20,094 bases of DNA from Defluviitaleaceae bacterium (lineage in GTDB: Bacteria; Bacillota; Clostridia; Lachnospirales; WRAX01), in NCBI GenBank assembly GCA_009787945.1, contig WQSI01000023.1, positions 1-20,094 on the forward strand, given 5' to 3'. Within the stretch, counting starts at the first letter, position 1, and every line of letters begins with the position of its first letter. The position numbers and the translations under genes are program-made. Below are positions 1 through 7,130 of the stretch, piece after piece. Under the pieces are notes generated by a model. The model made no database searches. It was not told where the DNA came from and was given only the letters and a program-made list of their open reading frames with translations.

Positions 1-2
1 GC

Positions 3-896
3 ATCACCGAGCCTATTTTGATAATAGGCCCCATAATTGGTCCTGGCATCAAAGGCATTGTAGAGGCGGGATTGACCGTTACTGTTTTTAGCCTTGATAT
101 TGCCAAGAAGCTGTCTTTAGCAGGTGGCGGCAAGGTGCATATTAAAATTGACAGCGGTATGAACCGTGTTGGATTTAGGGTAAATAACCAGCAAGCCCTT
201 GAAGCCGCCTGTCAAGAAATTTTGCAGATTGCAGACTTGCCTAATATCCAAATTGAGGGGATTTTTTCCCACTTTGCCTCATCAGACAGCAACCCAGATT
301 TTACAAAAGAGCAGTTTGAGTGTTTTAACAATGTAATTAGGCGGCTAGAACAATTGGGCTTGCACATACCCATCAAGCACATTTCTAATTCTGGCGGGGT
401 TTTAAACCATCCAGAGTGCAATTTGGATATGGTGCGCATTGGTGTTTTAATGTATGGCCTAGCCCCATGTTCCACGCCAGAAGGTGCAGAAAAACTCGCC
501 AAAATGGGCATTTTGCCAGCTCTTAGATTTAAAAGCAGTGTTGGGCAGGTTAAAACCATTGGGGCAGGAGAATCTGTAGGTTATGGACGCAGTTTTGTTG
601 CCGAAAGGTCAATGGAAGTTGCTACAATTCCTTTGGGTTACGGTGACGGCATATCCCGCCAGTTAAGCAACAAGGGTTATGTAATGATAAATGGGTGTAA
701 ATGCCCGATTATCGGAAGTGTTTGCATGGACCAATTTATGGTAAATGTCACAGGGGCAAATGCTGTCCATGGTAATGAAGTAACCATAATCGGGCAGGGC
801 GTTTCTGCCGAGGATGTTGCACAATTGCAAGGAAGCATTAATTATGAAGTTGCAACAGGTTTATCACAGAGGATTCAAAGGCAATATAAAATATAA
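3..896 (+). CDS. alr: Alanine racemase, 5'-truncated by the window edge
   Basis: PLP-dependent enzyme that interconverts L- and D-alanine and so supplies D-Ala for peptidoglycan. The reading frame is already open at base 3 (ITEPILIIG, matching the EPILILG-type strand of Alr), so the start and the PLP-lysine region lie outside the window. Visible family motifs are KIDSGMNRVGF, the IFSHFASSD segment, HISNSGG, VRIGVLMYGL, the VGYGRSF segment carrying the second catalytic Tyr, the PLGYGDG loop and CMDQFMVNV. The C-terminus is complete and of normal form, ending in QRIQRQYKI before TAA. The next gene, ald, follows after 23 bases with its own strong ribosome binding site, so the two are probably co-transcribed and together control the alanine pool. 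Function is confident; only the N-terminal part is missing. Confidence 0.95.
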   Translation: MTEPILIIGPIIGPGIKGIVEAGLTVTVFSLDIAKKLSLAGGGKVHIKIDSGMNRVGFRVNNQQALEAACQEILQIADLPNIQIEGIFSHFASSDSNPDFTKEQFECFNNVIRRLEQLGLHIPIKHISNSGGVLNHPECNLDMVRIGVLMYGLAPCSTPEGAEKLAKMGILPALRFKSSVGQVKTIGAGESVGYGRSFVAERSMEVATIPLGYGDGISRQLSNKGYVMINGCKCPIIGSVCMDQFMVNVTGANAVHGNEVTIIGQGVSAEDVAQLQGSINYEVATGLSQRIQRQYKI

Positions 897-919
897 CTTA
901 ATTTTAGGAGGAAACAAAA

Positions 920-2032
920 ATGAAAGTTGGAACCGTTAAGGAAATTAAGCGTCACGAGTATCGCGTAGGGCTTACCCCAAACAATGTAAAAGATTATGTT
1001 GGTGCTGGTCACGAGGTTTTTGTCCAGTCTGGTGCTGGTCTTGGTTCTTCTATGACCGATGAGGACTATGTTGCGGCAGGCGCAACCATTTTGCCAACGG
1101 CTGAGGATGTTTGGGGCACTGTTGACATGGTTGTTAAGGTTAAAGAGCCACTAAAAGAAGAGTATGACCTGATGAGAGAGGACCAAATCTTGTATACATA
1201 CTTGCATTTGGCAGCTGACAGACCTCTTACTGACGCTCTTATGAAGCAAAAAGTTAAGGCTGTTGCTTATGAAACCATCCGTGATAGAAATGGCGGTTTG
1301 CCACTTTTGAAGCCTATGAGTGAAGTTGCTGGAAAATTGTCTGTTCAGGCTGGGGCTCGTTGCTTAGAAAAATCCATGGGTGGCCGCGGTGTGCTTCTTG
1401 GCGGTGTTCCTGGTGTTGCTAAAGGTAATGTTGTTGTTATCGGCGGCGGTGTTGTAGGTATTTCTGCTATGAAAATGGCGTTAGGTCTTGGCGCAAATGT
1501 TACTGTGCTTGACAACAGCTTTGACCGTTTGACCTATCTTGATGACATTTACGGGCAAAAAATCCAAACCATGTACTCTACACCAGCGGCTATTGAAGAG
1601 GCGGTTATCAAAGCTGACCTTGTAATCGGTGCTGTTTTGATACCTGGCGGAGCTGCTCCAAAGCTTATCAAAAAATCTTATCTTAGCAAGATGAAGCCAG
1701 GAAGCGTTATTGTAGATGTGGCAGTTGACCAAGGTGGCTGTGCTGAAACCACCAAAGCTACTTACCATGATGACCCAACTTTCGTTGTTGATGGGGTTAT
1801 ACACTATTGCGTGGCAAACATGCCTGGTGCTGTTAGCCAAACATCTACCTACGCACTAACTAACGCCACTTTGTCCTATGGCTTGAAAATTGCCAATATG
1901 GGCTTGGAAGCTGCTGTTTCAAACGATTCATATTTATATCCTGGGGTTTCAACTTACAAAGGAAAGCTAACTTGCACAGAAGTTGCCCGTGACTTCGGTA
2001 TGGAGCATACCGACCTTAAAACCCTTATCTAA
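920..2032 (+). CDS. ald: Alanine dehydrogenase
   Basis: NAD-dependent, reversible oxidative deamination of L-alanine to pyruvate and ammonia; cytoplasmic. The product is 370 residues, close to the usual 370-378. The N-terminal domain begins MKVGTVKEIKRHEYRVGLTP, typical of Ald. VKVKEP (Lys around 73-75) and YLHLA (His 96) are the substrate-binding and catalytic positions of the family. The Rossmann motif VVIGGGVVG lies near residue 172, and DVAVDQGGC and HYCVANMPGAV are family signatures. The ATG at 920 follows AGGAGG after eight bases. Its neighbour is alanine racemase upstream, so the pair can convert D-Ala through L-Ala to pyruvate. In spore-formers such an enzyme often serves germination or alanine use, but nothing here shows that directly. 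Confidence 0.97.
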   Translation: MKVGTVKEIKRHEYRVGLTPNNVKDYVGAGHEVFVQSGAGLGSSMTDEDYVAAGATILPTAEDVWGTVDMVVKVKEPLKEEYDLMREDQILYTYLHLAADRPLTDALMKQKVKAVAYETIRDRNGGLPLLKPMSEVAGKLSVQAGARCLEKSMGGRGVLLGGVPGVAKGNVVVIGGGVVGISAMKMALGLGANVTVLDNSFDRLTYLDDIYGQKIQTMYSTPAAIEEAVIKADLVIGAVLIPGGAAPKLIKKSYLSKMKPGSVIVDVAVDQGGCAETTKATYHDDPTFVVDGVIHYCVANMPGAVSQTSTYALTNATLSYGLKIANMGLEAAVSNDSYLYPGVSTYKGKLTCTEVARDFGMEHTDLKTLI

Positions 2033-2037
2033 TTATA

Positions 2038-2446
2038 GCCGAACTAAAATCAGACGTGGCGCAATTAAAAACTATTACACAACAGTTAGATAACCGTTTA
2101 AGTGTTGTTGAAAAAGTAATGTTTTCTTTGGAAAAGCGTGCTGATGAAAATGGTAGCATCTTATAGCAAACGCACCTTGAAACCCATGGCGCAGAGGGAA
2201 GCCCGTCGCCAGAGGGCGTAAGGGCGTTTTGACCGATAGCGGCATGGGATTGAAAGGACGTTTGCTATAGCAAAGCTTGAAATTAAGCAAGAGAGAGAAG
2301 TCGAGGCAATGTTTGATTATGTGAACCTCGCTTTGGATAAAGTTCGGGATATTTGGGATAAGGCTTTGGAAGTTGAAAAAGAACAACACGGAATGCGCAT
2401 TAAAATACTAGAAGAGCGCGTGACCAAGCTAGAAAAAGTTGGATAA
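2038..2446 (+). pseudogene. Coiled-coil protein gene, 5'-truncated and split by a MITE-like insertion
   Basis: Two open stretches sit between ald and folD. The first (about 2038-2163) reads AELKSDVAQLKTITQQLDNR and on through FSLEKRADENGSIL, then stops at TAG exactly where the inserted element begins. The second (2270-2446) reads AKLEIKQEREVEAMFDYVNL through KILEERVTKLEKVG and ends in TAA, 11 bases before folD. Removing the element and one TA copy joins ATC-TTA-GCA-AAG and gives one continuous heptad-rich frame of about 100 codons. No ATG, GTG or TTG with a ribosome binding site precedes the first part, and the frame closes just inside the ald 3' end, so the 5' end also appears lost. It resembles small clostridial coiled-coil proteins with ELKxDVxxLK repeats (recalled, not searched). 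The function is unknown and the gene is probably dead. Confidence 0.7.
2162..2269. mobile_element. MITE-like element with terminal inverted repeats and a TA target duplication
   Basis: The left end TATAGCAAACG (2162-2172) is the exact reverse complement of the right end CGTTTGCTATA (2259-2269). The similarity continues imperfectly inward: about 19 of 24 positions match, then a shared CCCATG follows. If the outer TA on each side is the target duplication, the element proper is 2164-2267, 104 bp. It encodes no protein. TA duplication and short inverted termini fit a non-autonomous relative of the IS630/Tc1/mariner group, which is an inference. Computed removal with one TA left restores a continuous coding frame in the flanks, which supports true insertion. 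Confidence 0.72.
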
Positions 2447-2457
2447 CGGAGGTCGAA

Positions 2458-3303
2458 ATGGCTGTTATTTTAGACGGCAAGGCATTTGCCGCTATTGTAA
2501 AAGAAAAAACTAAAGATGAGGTTGCAAGGCTAGGGCTTACCCCTAGTCTTGCTGTTGTCATAGTAGGTGACGACCCTGCGTCCCGTGTATATGTTAATGG
2601 AAAGAAAAAAGATTGTGCCGAGTGCGGCATAAGAAGCGAAGAGTTTACCCTAGCAGCAGATGTTGGGCAAGAAAAGCTTCTAAGTTTGGTTGAGGAGCTT
2701 AACAACCGTGATGACATTAACGGCATTTTGGTTCAATTGCCTTTGCCAAAGGGTTATGACGAGCAGGCGGTTATTGCTGCCATCAACCCAAACAAAGATG
2801 TAGACGCTTTCCACATGGAGAACATTGGGCGGATTATGGATGGTAACTTTACATTTGCCCCCTGCACCCCCTATGGCGTTATGCGCCTTTTGGAGCATCA
2901 TGGCATTGACCCTGCAGGCAAACATTGCGTAGTTGTTGGGCGCAGTAACATTGTGGGTAAGCCAATGGCGATGCTGATGCTGCACAAACATGCCACAGTA
3001 AGCATAGCCCACAGCCGCACCCCAGACCTTGGCGCGATGACACGCCAGGCGGACATTTTGGTGGCGGCAGTTGGCAAACCAAACCTTATCACCGCTGACA
3101 TGGTGAAGCCAGGGGCTGTTGTTATCGACGTTGCTATAAACCGTGGTGATGACGGCAAACTCTGCGGTGATGTAGATTATGCCCCAGTGGCAGAGGTTGC
3201 CAGCTACATTACCCCTGTGCCTGGCGGCGTTGGCCCAATGACCCGTGCAATCCTAATGGAAAACACGGTAATTGCTGCGAAAAAGGCTGCTGGTAAGTTT
3301 TAG
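2458..3303 (+). CDS. folD: Bifunctional methylenetetrahydrofolate dehydrogenase / methenyltetrahydrofolate cyclohydrolase
   Basis: Interconverts 5,10-methylene-THF, 5,10-methenyl-THF and 10-formyl-THF, feeding purine and formyl-Met synthesis. The product has 281 residues, the normal length. The catalytic Tyr-x3-Lys is visible in SRVYVNGKKKDC (Tyr45, Lys49). GILVQLPLPKGYD is the substrate-loop signature, CTPYGVMRLL follows, the NADP-binding loop is VVVGRSNIVGKPMAMLML, and PVPGGVGPMTRAIL is the C-terminal signature. The ATG at 2458 follows CGGAGG by five bases. The gene lies 11 bases downstream of the broken coiled-coil frame and on the ald strand. A hairpin follows its stop codon. Identification is firm. 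Confidence 0.98.
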   Translation: MAVILDGKAFAAIVKEKTKDEVARLGLTPSLAVVIVGDDPASRVYVNGKKKDCAECGIRSEEFTLAADVGQEKLLSLVEELNNRDDINGILVQLPLPKGYDEQAVIAAINPNKDVDAFHMENIGRIMDGNFTFAPCTPYGVMRLLEHHGIDPAGKHCVVVGRSNIVGKPMAMLMLHKHATVSIAHSRTPDLGAMTRQADILVAAVGKPNLITADMVKPGAVVIDVAINRGDDGKLCGDVDYAPVAEVASYITPVPGGVGPMTRAILMENTVIAAKKAAGKF

Positions 3304-3343
3304 ACAAATAGCTCTTTCAGATTTTTTCTAAAAAATGACCGTA

Positions 3344-3378
3344 TTAACCCCACCTAATGTAATGTTTGGTGGGGTTAA
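3344..3378. terminator. Hairpin between the convergent folD and methyltransferase genes
   Basis: TTAACCCCACC (3344-3354) pairs perfectly with GGTGGGGTTAA (3368-3378) across a 13-base loop. The 11-bp stem sits 40 bases after the folD stop and 50 bases beyond the stop of the opposing methyltransferase. The U-tract is weak on both strands, so it is a likely but not classical bidirectional terminator. A smaller AT palindrome, ATTTTTTCTAAAAAAT, precedes it. Confidence 0.6.
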
Positions 3379-3428
3379 ATTTATGGTTATGAAATGTAAA
3401 GTCAACTGTTTAGGGAATGAGTATGTAA

Positions 3429-4238
3429 TTACAACTTGCGGAAAATATCCAAACTATGGGCAGTCACTCCTACCATGTCGGGGCGTTCGCATACTGCATA
3501 ATGGTATCGCAAGTATAACTCGAATGTATCATCGTCCATTGCCATAATATCATTGCGCAAAATGCGGCTAAGCATATTTGTTGCTACATAATGCAGCCGA
3601 TTAACAGAAAAGCCTGACATTAAGCAATCAATATTTTCTTTTCGAGTTAGTGCAAAAATATCTTCGGGGGTACTTCTCACATCAAAAGTTTGGGGATTTA
3701 TACGACCGTTGTCCAGCTCATCTTCGATTTTCCATAAGCCTCGCACAAACCTATCTTCTATAATGGCGGCATCGGCAATAACATATGCAACAAATACAAC
3801 ACCGCCAGGTTTAGTTACACGCAATGCTTCGCTGATACATTGCCGTTTATCTTCGGTGGTATACAAATGATACATGGGACCCAGTATAAGGGTGATGTCA
3901 AATAAATTGTTGTTAAACATATGTAAATCCAGCGCATTACCCTGTTGCACACGGATATTTTGAGTCGGAGTTATTTGTTTCTGGAAAATATCTATGTGTT
4001 GCTGCACAAGTTCTACAGCCTCAACATCAAATCCTTTGTCGGCAATGGCACGGCTGTACCGCCCTGTACCTGCACCAACTTCCAATACTTTTACACCTGA
4101 TGATAGATATTTTTCTATATAACGCATAGTTGTTAAAAATTCAACGGAGTTGCATTTGTTAGCTAATCTCCCATCTTCATCATAATTGCCATAGTAATTT
4201 GTAAGTAATTCCGTTTGATGTTTAATTCGTGTATCCAT
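3429..4238 (-). CDS. Class I SAM-dependent methyltransferase, substrate unknown
   Basis: A 269-residue cytoplasmic methyltransferase of the Rossmann (class I) fold. Motif I is VLEVGAGTGRYSRAIADKG, followed by the acidic end of strand 2 (VEAVEL). The motif II/III region is FDITLILGPMYHLYT, and the post-motif is EALRVTKPGGVVFVAYV. The ATG at 4238 is preferred over an in-frame upstream TTG at 4259 because GGGAGG lies seven bases before it. The C-terminal 90 residues contain no motif I can assign. No partner gene gives a substrate: it is convergent with folD, and its upstream region is a palindromic repeat beginning about 30 bases from the start codon. The family is firm; the substrate cannot be named. 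Confidence 0.9.
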   Translation of the reverse strand: MDTRIKHQTELLTNYYGNYDEDGRLANKCNSVEFLTTMRYIEKYLSSGVKVLEVGAGTGRYSRAIADKGFDVEAVELVQQHIDIFQKQITPTQNIRVQQGNALDLHMFNNNLFDITLILGPMYHLYTTEDKRQCISEALRVTKPGGVVFVAYVIADAAIIEDRFVRGLWKIEDELDNGRINPQTFDVRSTPEDIFALTRKENIDCLMSGFSVNRLHYVATNMLSRILRNDIMAMDDDTFELYLRYHYAVCERPDMVGVTAHSLDIFRKL

Positions 4239-4268
4239 TTTTAAACCTCCCAATAACAAGCATCATCC

Positions 4269-4370
4269 CCCCGTAGGGGCGCATAATATGCGCCCGTTGC
4301 TGGGTAAACGTATTCTACATCAGCATAACATTTGTCGGACAGCGGGCGCATAATATGCGCCCCTACGGGG
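4269..4370. repeat. Palindromic dispersed repeat, copy 1
   Basis: Perfect 28-bp terminal inverted repeats (4269-4296 and 4343-4370) flank a 46-bp core. Each arm is itself palindromic (GGGCGCATAATATGCGCCC), so the DNA or RNA could fold as two small hairpins or as one long stem. The core begins TTGCTGG and ends TCGGACAG, and copies 2 and 3 share this pattern. It occupies the upstream region of the methyltransferase gene. No coding potential is evident. It could be a MITE or a REP-like extragenic element. Confidence 0.85.
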
Positions 4371-4613
4371 TGTTGGGTAAAATTATATACAGTTATTTTC
4401 ACAAGAAGAAAGCACCCACAAAACTACATTGTGAGGGTACAGGACTTTCATAACCCGCTTGGCTTCGGCATCACTGTCCATCGTAGGGGCGCATATTATG
4501 CGCCCGATGCTGGACAAACGTATTCTGCATTATCGTCACCTTCATCGGACAGCGGGCGCATAATATGCGCCCCTACGGGGTGTTGGGTAAAATTATATAT
4601 GGTTATTCGCACA
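4272..4613. repeat. 132-bp segment duplicated at a 210-bp offset
   Basis: Bases 4272-4403 and 4482-4613 align without gaps at an offset of 210. They include repeat copies 1 and 2 and 33 further bases on the right (GTGTTGGGTAAAATTATATA, then GTTATT and ACA with a few changes). The 78 bases between (4404-4481) are unique and show no gene. The second unit runs into the last codons of the histidine kinase gene. Together with its flanks this fills the gene-free stretch 4239-4602. Confidence 0.7.
4479..4580. repeat. Palindromic dispersed repeat, copy 2
   Basis: Same structure and orientation as copy 1: 25-bp arms at 4482-4506 and 4553-4577, with one A/T change at the palindrome centre of the left arm, around a 46-bp core. 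It lies just downstream of the histidine kinase stop codon (4603-4605). There its hairpin could help end or stabilise the phosphate operon transcript, though there is no U-tract. Its left flank (GCATCACTGTCCAT) is shared with copy 3 and its right flank (TGTTGGGTAAAATTATATA) with copy 1. Confidence 0.85.
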
Positions 4614-5799
4614 TAGGTGGGAGGTGATATGTAATCGTTGTTCCTTCCCCTTCCGCGCTTTCTATCGAGATTTTTCCGCCGTGGTGTTCTGCAATGTGTT
4701 TGGCGATGGAAAGACCAAGCCCTGTGCCACCCGTGGCTTTAGAGCGGGATTTTTCCACGCGGTAAAACCTTTCAAAGATGCGGTCGTGATGCTCTTTTGG
4801 TATGCCTATGCCTGTATCGGCAACGGAGATTTTTTCTGAATTTATGGAGATGGTGACAGAGCCGCCTTCTTTATTGTATTTTATGGCGTTGGAAACCAGG
4901 TTGTAGAGAAGCTCGTCCATAAGGCGGCGGTTTGCTGTTATGGTGGTCTGTTCCCCCTCTAATGTTATGGACACGCCCTTTTCGTCGGCTTTGTCTTGCA
5001 AATGGTTGATAACAGATTGGGCAAGGCTGTAAAGGTCAATAGGGGTAAAATTCCGCTCCACTTTGCCTTCATCAAATTCAGAAAGGGAAATTATTTCGTC
5101 AATAATGCCAACAAGCCGCTGAGCTTGGGCGTTTATGCGCAGGGCAAAACGCTCGCTGTCCTCTGGCTTAACCATGCCCCCTGCCATCATGTCAGAAAGA
5201 GCTGTTATTGTGGTTAAAGGGGTTTTCAGCTCGTGGGAAACATTTGCAGAAAACTCCCTGCGCTGTTTTTCTGCCTGCTTTTGGGTTGCCAATTGCTTCT
5301 CAATTTCAGGGTGGACAATTTTGTGGATTATTCGGCGGGCTGCCACATGGGCAAGGAGCAAAATCGCAATTGTTATAGCAATAAGGATTGGTATGGTGGT
5401 GGTGAAAACATCCCCCAAAGTGTTTAGGGGACGGGATAGGCGCAAAATTGAGCCGTCTGCCATTACAATGGCGTAATAAAATGTAGCGCCGCCCATGGTG
5501 TAAGAGTTCCGCACAGCTTCGCCGCTTCCATAGGCAAAAGCCCTAACAACTTCCTCCCGCCCTTGGCGGCTGCCTTCTGCCCCGCGGCTGTCGTGTAAAA
5601 TAACCCCATCTGCTCCAATTAGGGTTATGCGGGTTTCCTGGTCTAGCTCCCGCCCTGCCATTGCATGGGCTTGGGCGCGTATAGCATCCATTTCCCCTTG
5701 TCTTGCCACATTCCAAAAAAGCAAGCTAAAAGAGCTTGCTAACAAAAGTATACAAAATAAAATTAATAGCACAAAGTTCCAGTAAATACGTTTTTGCAT
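4603..5799 (-). CDS. phoR: Sensor histidine kinase of the phosphate operon (PhoR/PnpS type)
   Basis: Membrane sensor kinase, 398 residues. There are two membrane segments, about residues 6-29 and 132-152, with a roughly 100-residue extracytoplasmic domain between them. HisKA follows, with the phospho-acceptor His189 in FSANVSHELKTPLTTI. The HATPase_c domain has its N-box in ELLYNLVSNAIKYN, G1 in VADTGIGIP, F-box IFERFYRVEK and G2 in GGTGLGLSIAKHI. It has no evident PAS domain; PhoR proteins often carry one. The ATG at 5799 lies two bases after the response regulator stop codon, with GGAG in the regulator's 3' end, so the two are translationally coupled. It is the last gene of the pst operon, which supports a role in phosphate sensing together with PhoU and PstB. 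Start and family are firm; the signal is inferred from context. Confidence 0.93.
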   Translation of the reverse strand: MQKRIYWNFVLLILFCILLLASSFSLLFWNVARQGEMDAIRAQAHAMAGRELDQETRITLIGADGVILHDSRGAEGSRQGREEVVRAFAYGSGEAVRNSYTMGGATFYYAIVMADGSILRLSRPLNTLGDVFTTTIPILIAITIAILLLAHVAARRIIHKIVHPEIEKQLATQKQAEKQRREFSANVSHELKTPLTTITALSDMMAGGMVKPEDSERFALRINAQAQRLVGIIDEIISLSEFDEGKVERNFTPIDLYSLAQSVINHLQDKADEKGVSITLEGEQTTITANRRLMDELLYNLVSNAIKYNKEGGSVTISINSEKISVADTGIGIPKEHHDRIFERFYRVEKSRSKATGGTGLGLSIAKHIAEHHGGKISIESAEGEGTTITYHLPPMCE

Positions 5800-5801
5800 A
5801 G

Positions 5802-6458
5802 CTATTCTCCTAGCTTATAGCCCACATTGCGGATGGTTTTGATATGCTCGCCGCCTTCCCTAAGTTTTTGGCGCAGGCTTTTAATGTGCATGTCCACAGT
5901 GCGGCTTTCCCCTTCAAAGTCATAACCCCAGACAGTTTCTATAATTCTATCCCGCCCCAGGGCAATGCCTTGGTTAACCATTAAATGGTGCAACAGCTCA
6001 TATTCTTTAAATGTTAGGGTTACAGGCTGGTCGCTTACCAAAACCACCCGCCTTTCGTGGTCAACACGGATGTTTTTGTAAGACAGCTCCTTTGAAGCTG
6101 ACCCAGCCCCACTGCGCCGTAAAAGAGCCTTAATGCGGGAGATAAGCTCCATTACCCCAAAGGGTTTTGTGACATAGTCATCTGCCCCAAGGTCAAGCCC
6201 TTTAACTTTATCATGTTCGCTTCCCTTTGCCGTCAGCATCATAACAGGTACAGAGCTGTTCTGGCGTATTTTCTTTAGAATAGACAGCCCATCTTCACCA
6301 GGCAGCATTATGTCAAGGATATATAGGTTGGGGGTGGGAAGGTTAAAAACGCCCTGGCTGCTTTCAAAGCCGTGGGCGTCAAAACCTGCCCCTCGCAGGG
6401 CATATAGGATAATTTCCCTAATGTCGTCATCATCTTCAACCAATATAATTTTTTGCAC
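5802..6458 (-). CDS. phoP: Phosphate-type response regulator, OmpR/PhoB family
   Basis: 218-residue DNA-binding response regulator. The receiver domain (about 1-115) has acidic residues in LVEDDDD, the phospho-acceptor Asp49 in LYILDIMLPGEDG, the switch Thr in MLTAKG and Lys98 in YVTKPFG. The C-terminal winged helix (about 125-218) shows LTFKEYELLHHL, GRDRIIETVWGYDFEGESRT and VDMHIKSLRQKL, ending in IRNVGYKLGE. The start is GTG at 6458 (VQKIILVEDD), chosen because GGGAGG lies 5 bases upstream and the next residues are the canonical first strand. It lies between phoU and its cognate kinase. It probably binds the 11-bp direct repeats upstream of pstS and so controls its own operon. Confidence 0.95.
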   Translation of the reverse strand: MQKIILVEDDDDIREIILYALRGAGFDAHGFESSQGVFNLPTPNLYILDIMLPGEDGLSILKKIRQNSSVPVMMLTAKGSEHDKVKGLDLGADDYVTKPFGVMELISRIKALLRRSGAGSASKELSYKNIRVDHERRVVLVSDQPVTLTFKEYELLHHLMVNQGIALGRDRIIETVWGYDFEGESRTVDMHIKSLRQKLREGGEHIKTIRNVGYKLGE

Positions 6459-6485
6459 GGTAACCTCCCAATAAATTCTTGCGTT

Positions 6486-7130
6486 TTATTGCGCCTGCCT
6501 TCCCGTGATGGAATATTTTGCCCATCTTGCAATGTTTACGGCATGGTCGCCAATACGCTCAAAATATTTTGCAATCATCAAAAGGTCTAAAATTTGCCCG
6601 CCGTTGGCATCATCTGTGCGGATAAGCTCAATTAAATCGCTTTTAATGCTGTCAAAAAGCTCATCAACCACATCATCATATTTTATCACATCTTTAGCCA
6701 TTTGCAAATCTTTTTTTACAAAGGCTTCGATACTGCCAGCCACCATTTTAATTGTGTCATCTGCCATTTTGGTAAACTGCCCTTTTTTAGCCTCACTCAA
6801 GGTGGTGTCGCCTTCAATGACTATTTCGGCTATGTCTGTTGCTTGGTCGCCAATGCGCTCCATATCTGTTATCATCTTCAATGCGCCTGAAATCATACGC
6901 AAATCTCTTGCAACAGGTTGTTGTTGAAGCAAAAGCTTCATGCACAGGGCTTCAATGTCCTTTTCCTTTTGGTCAATCTCATCTTCAAGCTCCACAACCC
7001 GCCCTGCAAGCCCAGCGTCTTTTTCAATTAACGCCTGTTTTGACATGGCAATCGCCTTTTCAATATGTGCGCCCATGTCCTGTAACATGTCATTTAACTG
7101 CTCTAACTGTCTATCAAATCTACTGCGCAT
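6486..7130 (-). CDS. phoU: Phosphate signalling adaptor PhoU
   Basis: Peripheral cytoplasmic adaptor that links the PstSCAB transporter to the PhoR-type kinase and represses phosphate-starvation signalling when phosphate is plentiful. The product has 214 residues and is all-helical with two PhoU repeats. The metal-binding signatures ERIGDQATDIAE and ERIGDHAVNIARW are visible, one per repeat, and RDLRMISGALKMITDMERIGD is the classic core. The ATG at 7130 shares one base with the pstB stop codon (TGATG) and has GGGAGG eight bases upstream; an in-frame TTG one codon earlier is less likely. The position after pstB is the usual one, and translational coupling to pstB fits the need for balanced amounts. 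Confidence 0.97.
   Translation of the reverse strand: MRSRFDRQLEQLNDMLQDMGAHIEKAIAMSKQALIEKDAGLAGRVVELEDEIDQKEKDIEALCMKLLLQQQPVARDLRMISGALKMITDMERIGDQATDIAEIVIEGDTTLSEAKKGQFTKMADDTIKMVAGSIEAFVKKDLQMAKDVIKYDDVVDELFDSIKSDLIELIRTDDANGGQILDLLMIAKYFERIGDHAVNIARWAKYSITGRQAQ

Noticed and set aside
1481..1840. Minus-strand open frame inside ald
   Set aside because: Lies entirely opposite a conserved coding gene, with no start signal.
4266..4602. Repeated palindromes considered as a CRISPR array
   Set aside because: There are only two units at a 210-bp offset, the arms are inverted rather than direct repeats, the cores are related rather than unique spacers, and no cas genes are near.
4332..4616. 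Plus-strand frame made of the repeated segments
   Set aside because: Its protein is simply a translation of the palindromic repeat (GRIICAPTG... twice); no ribosome binding site or conserved domain.
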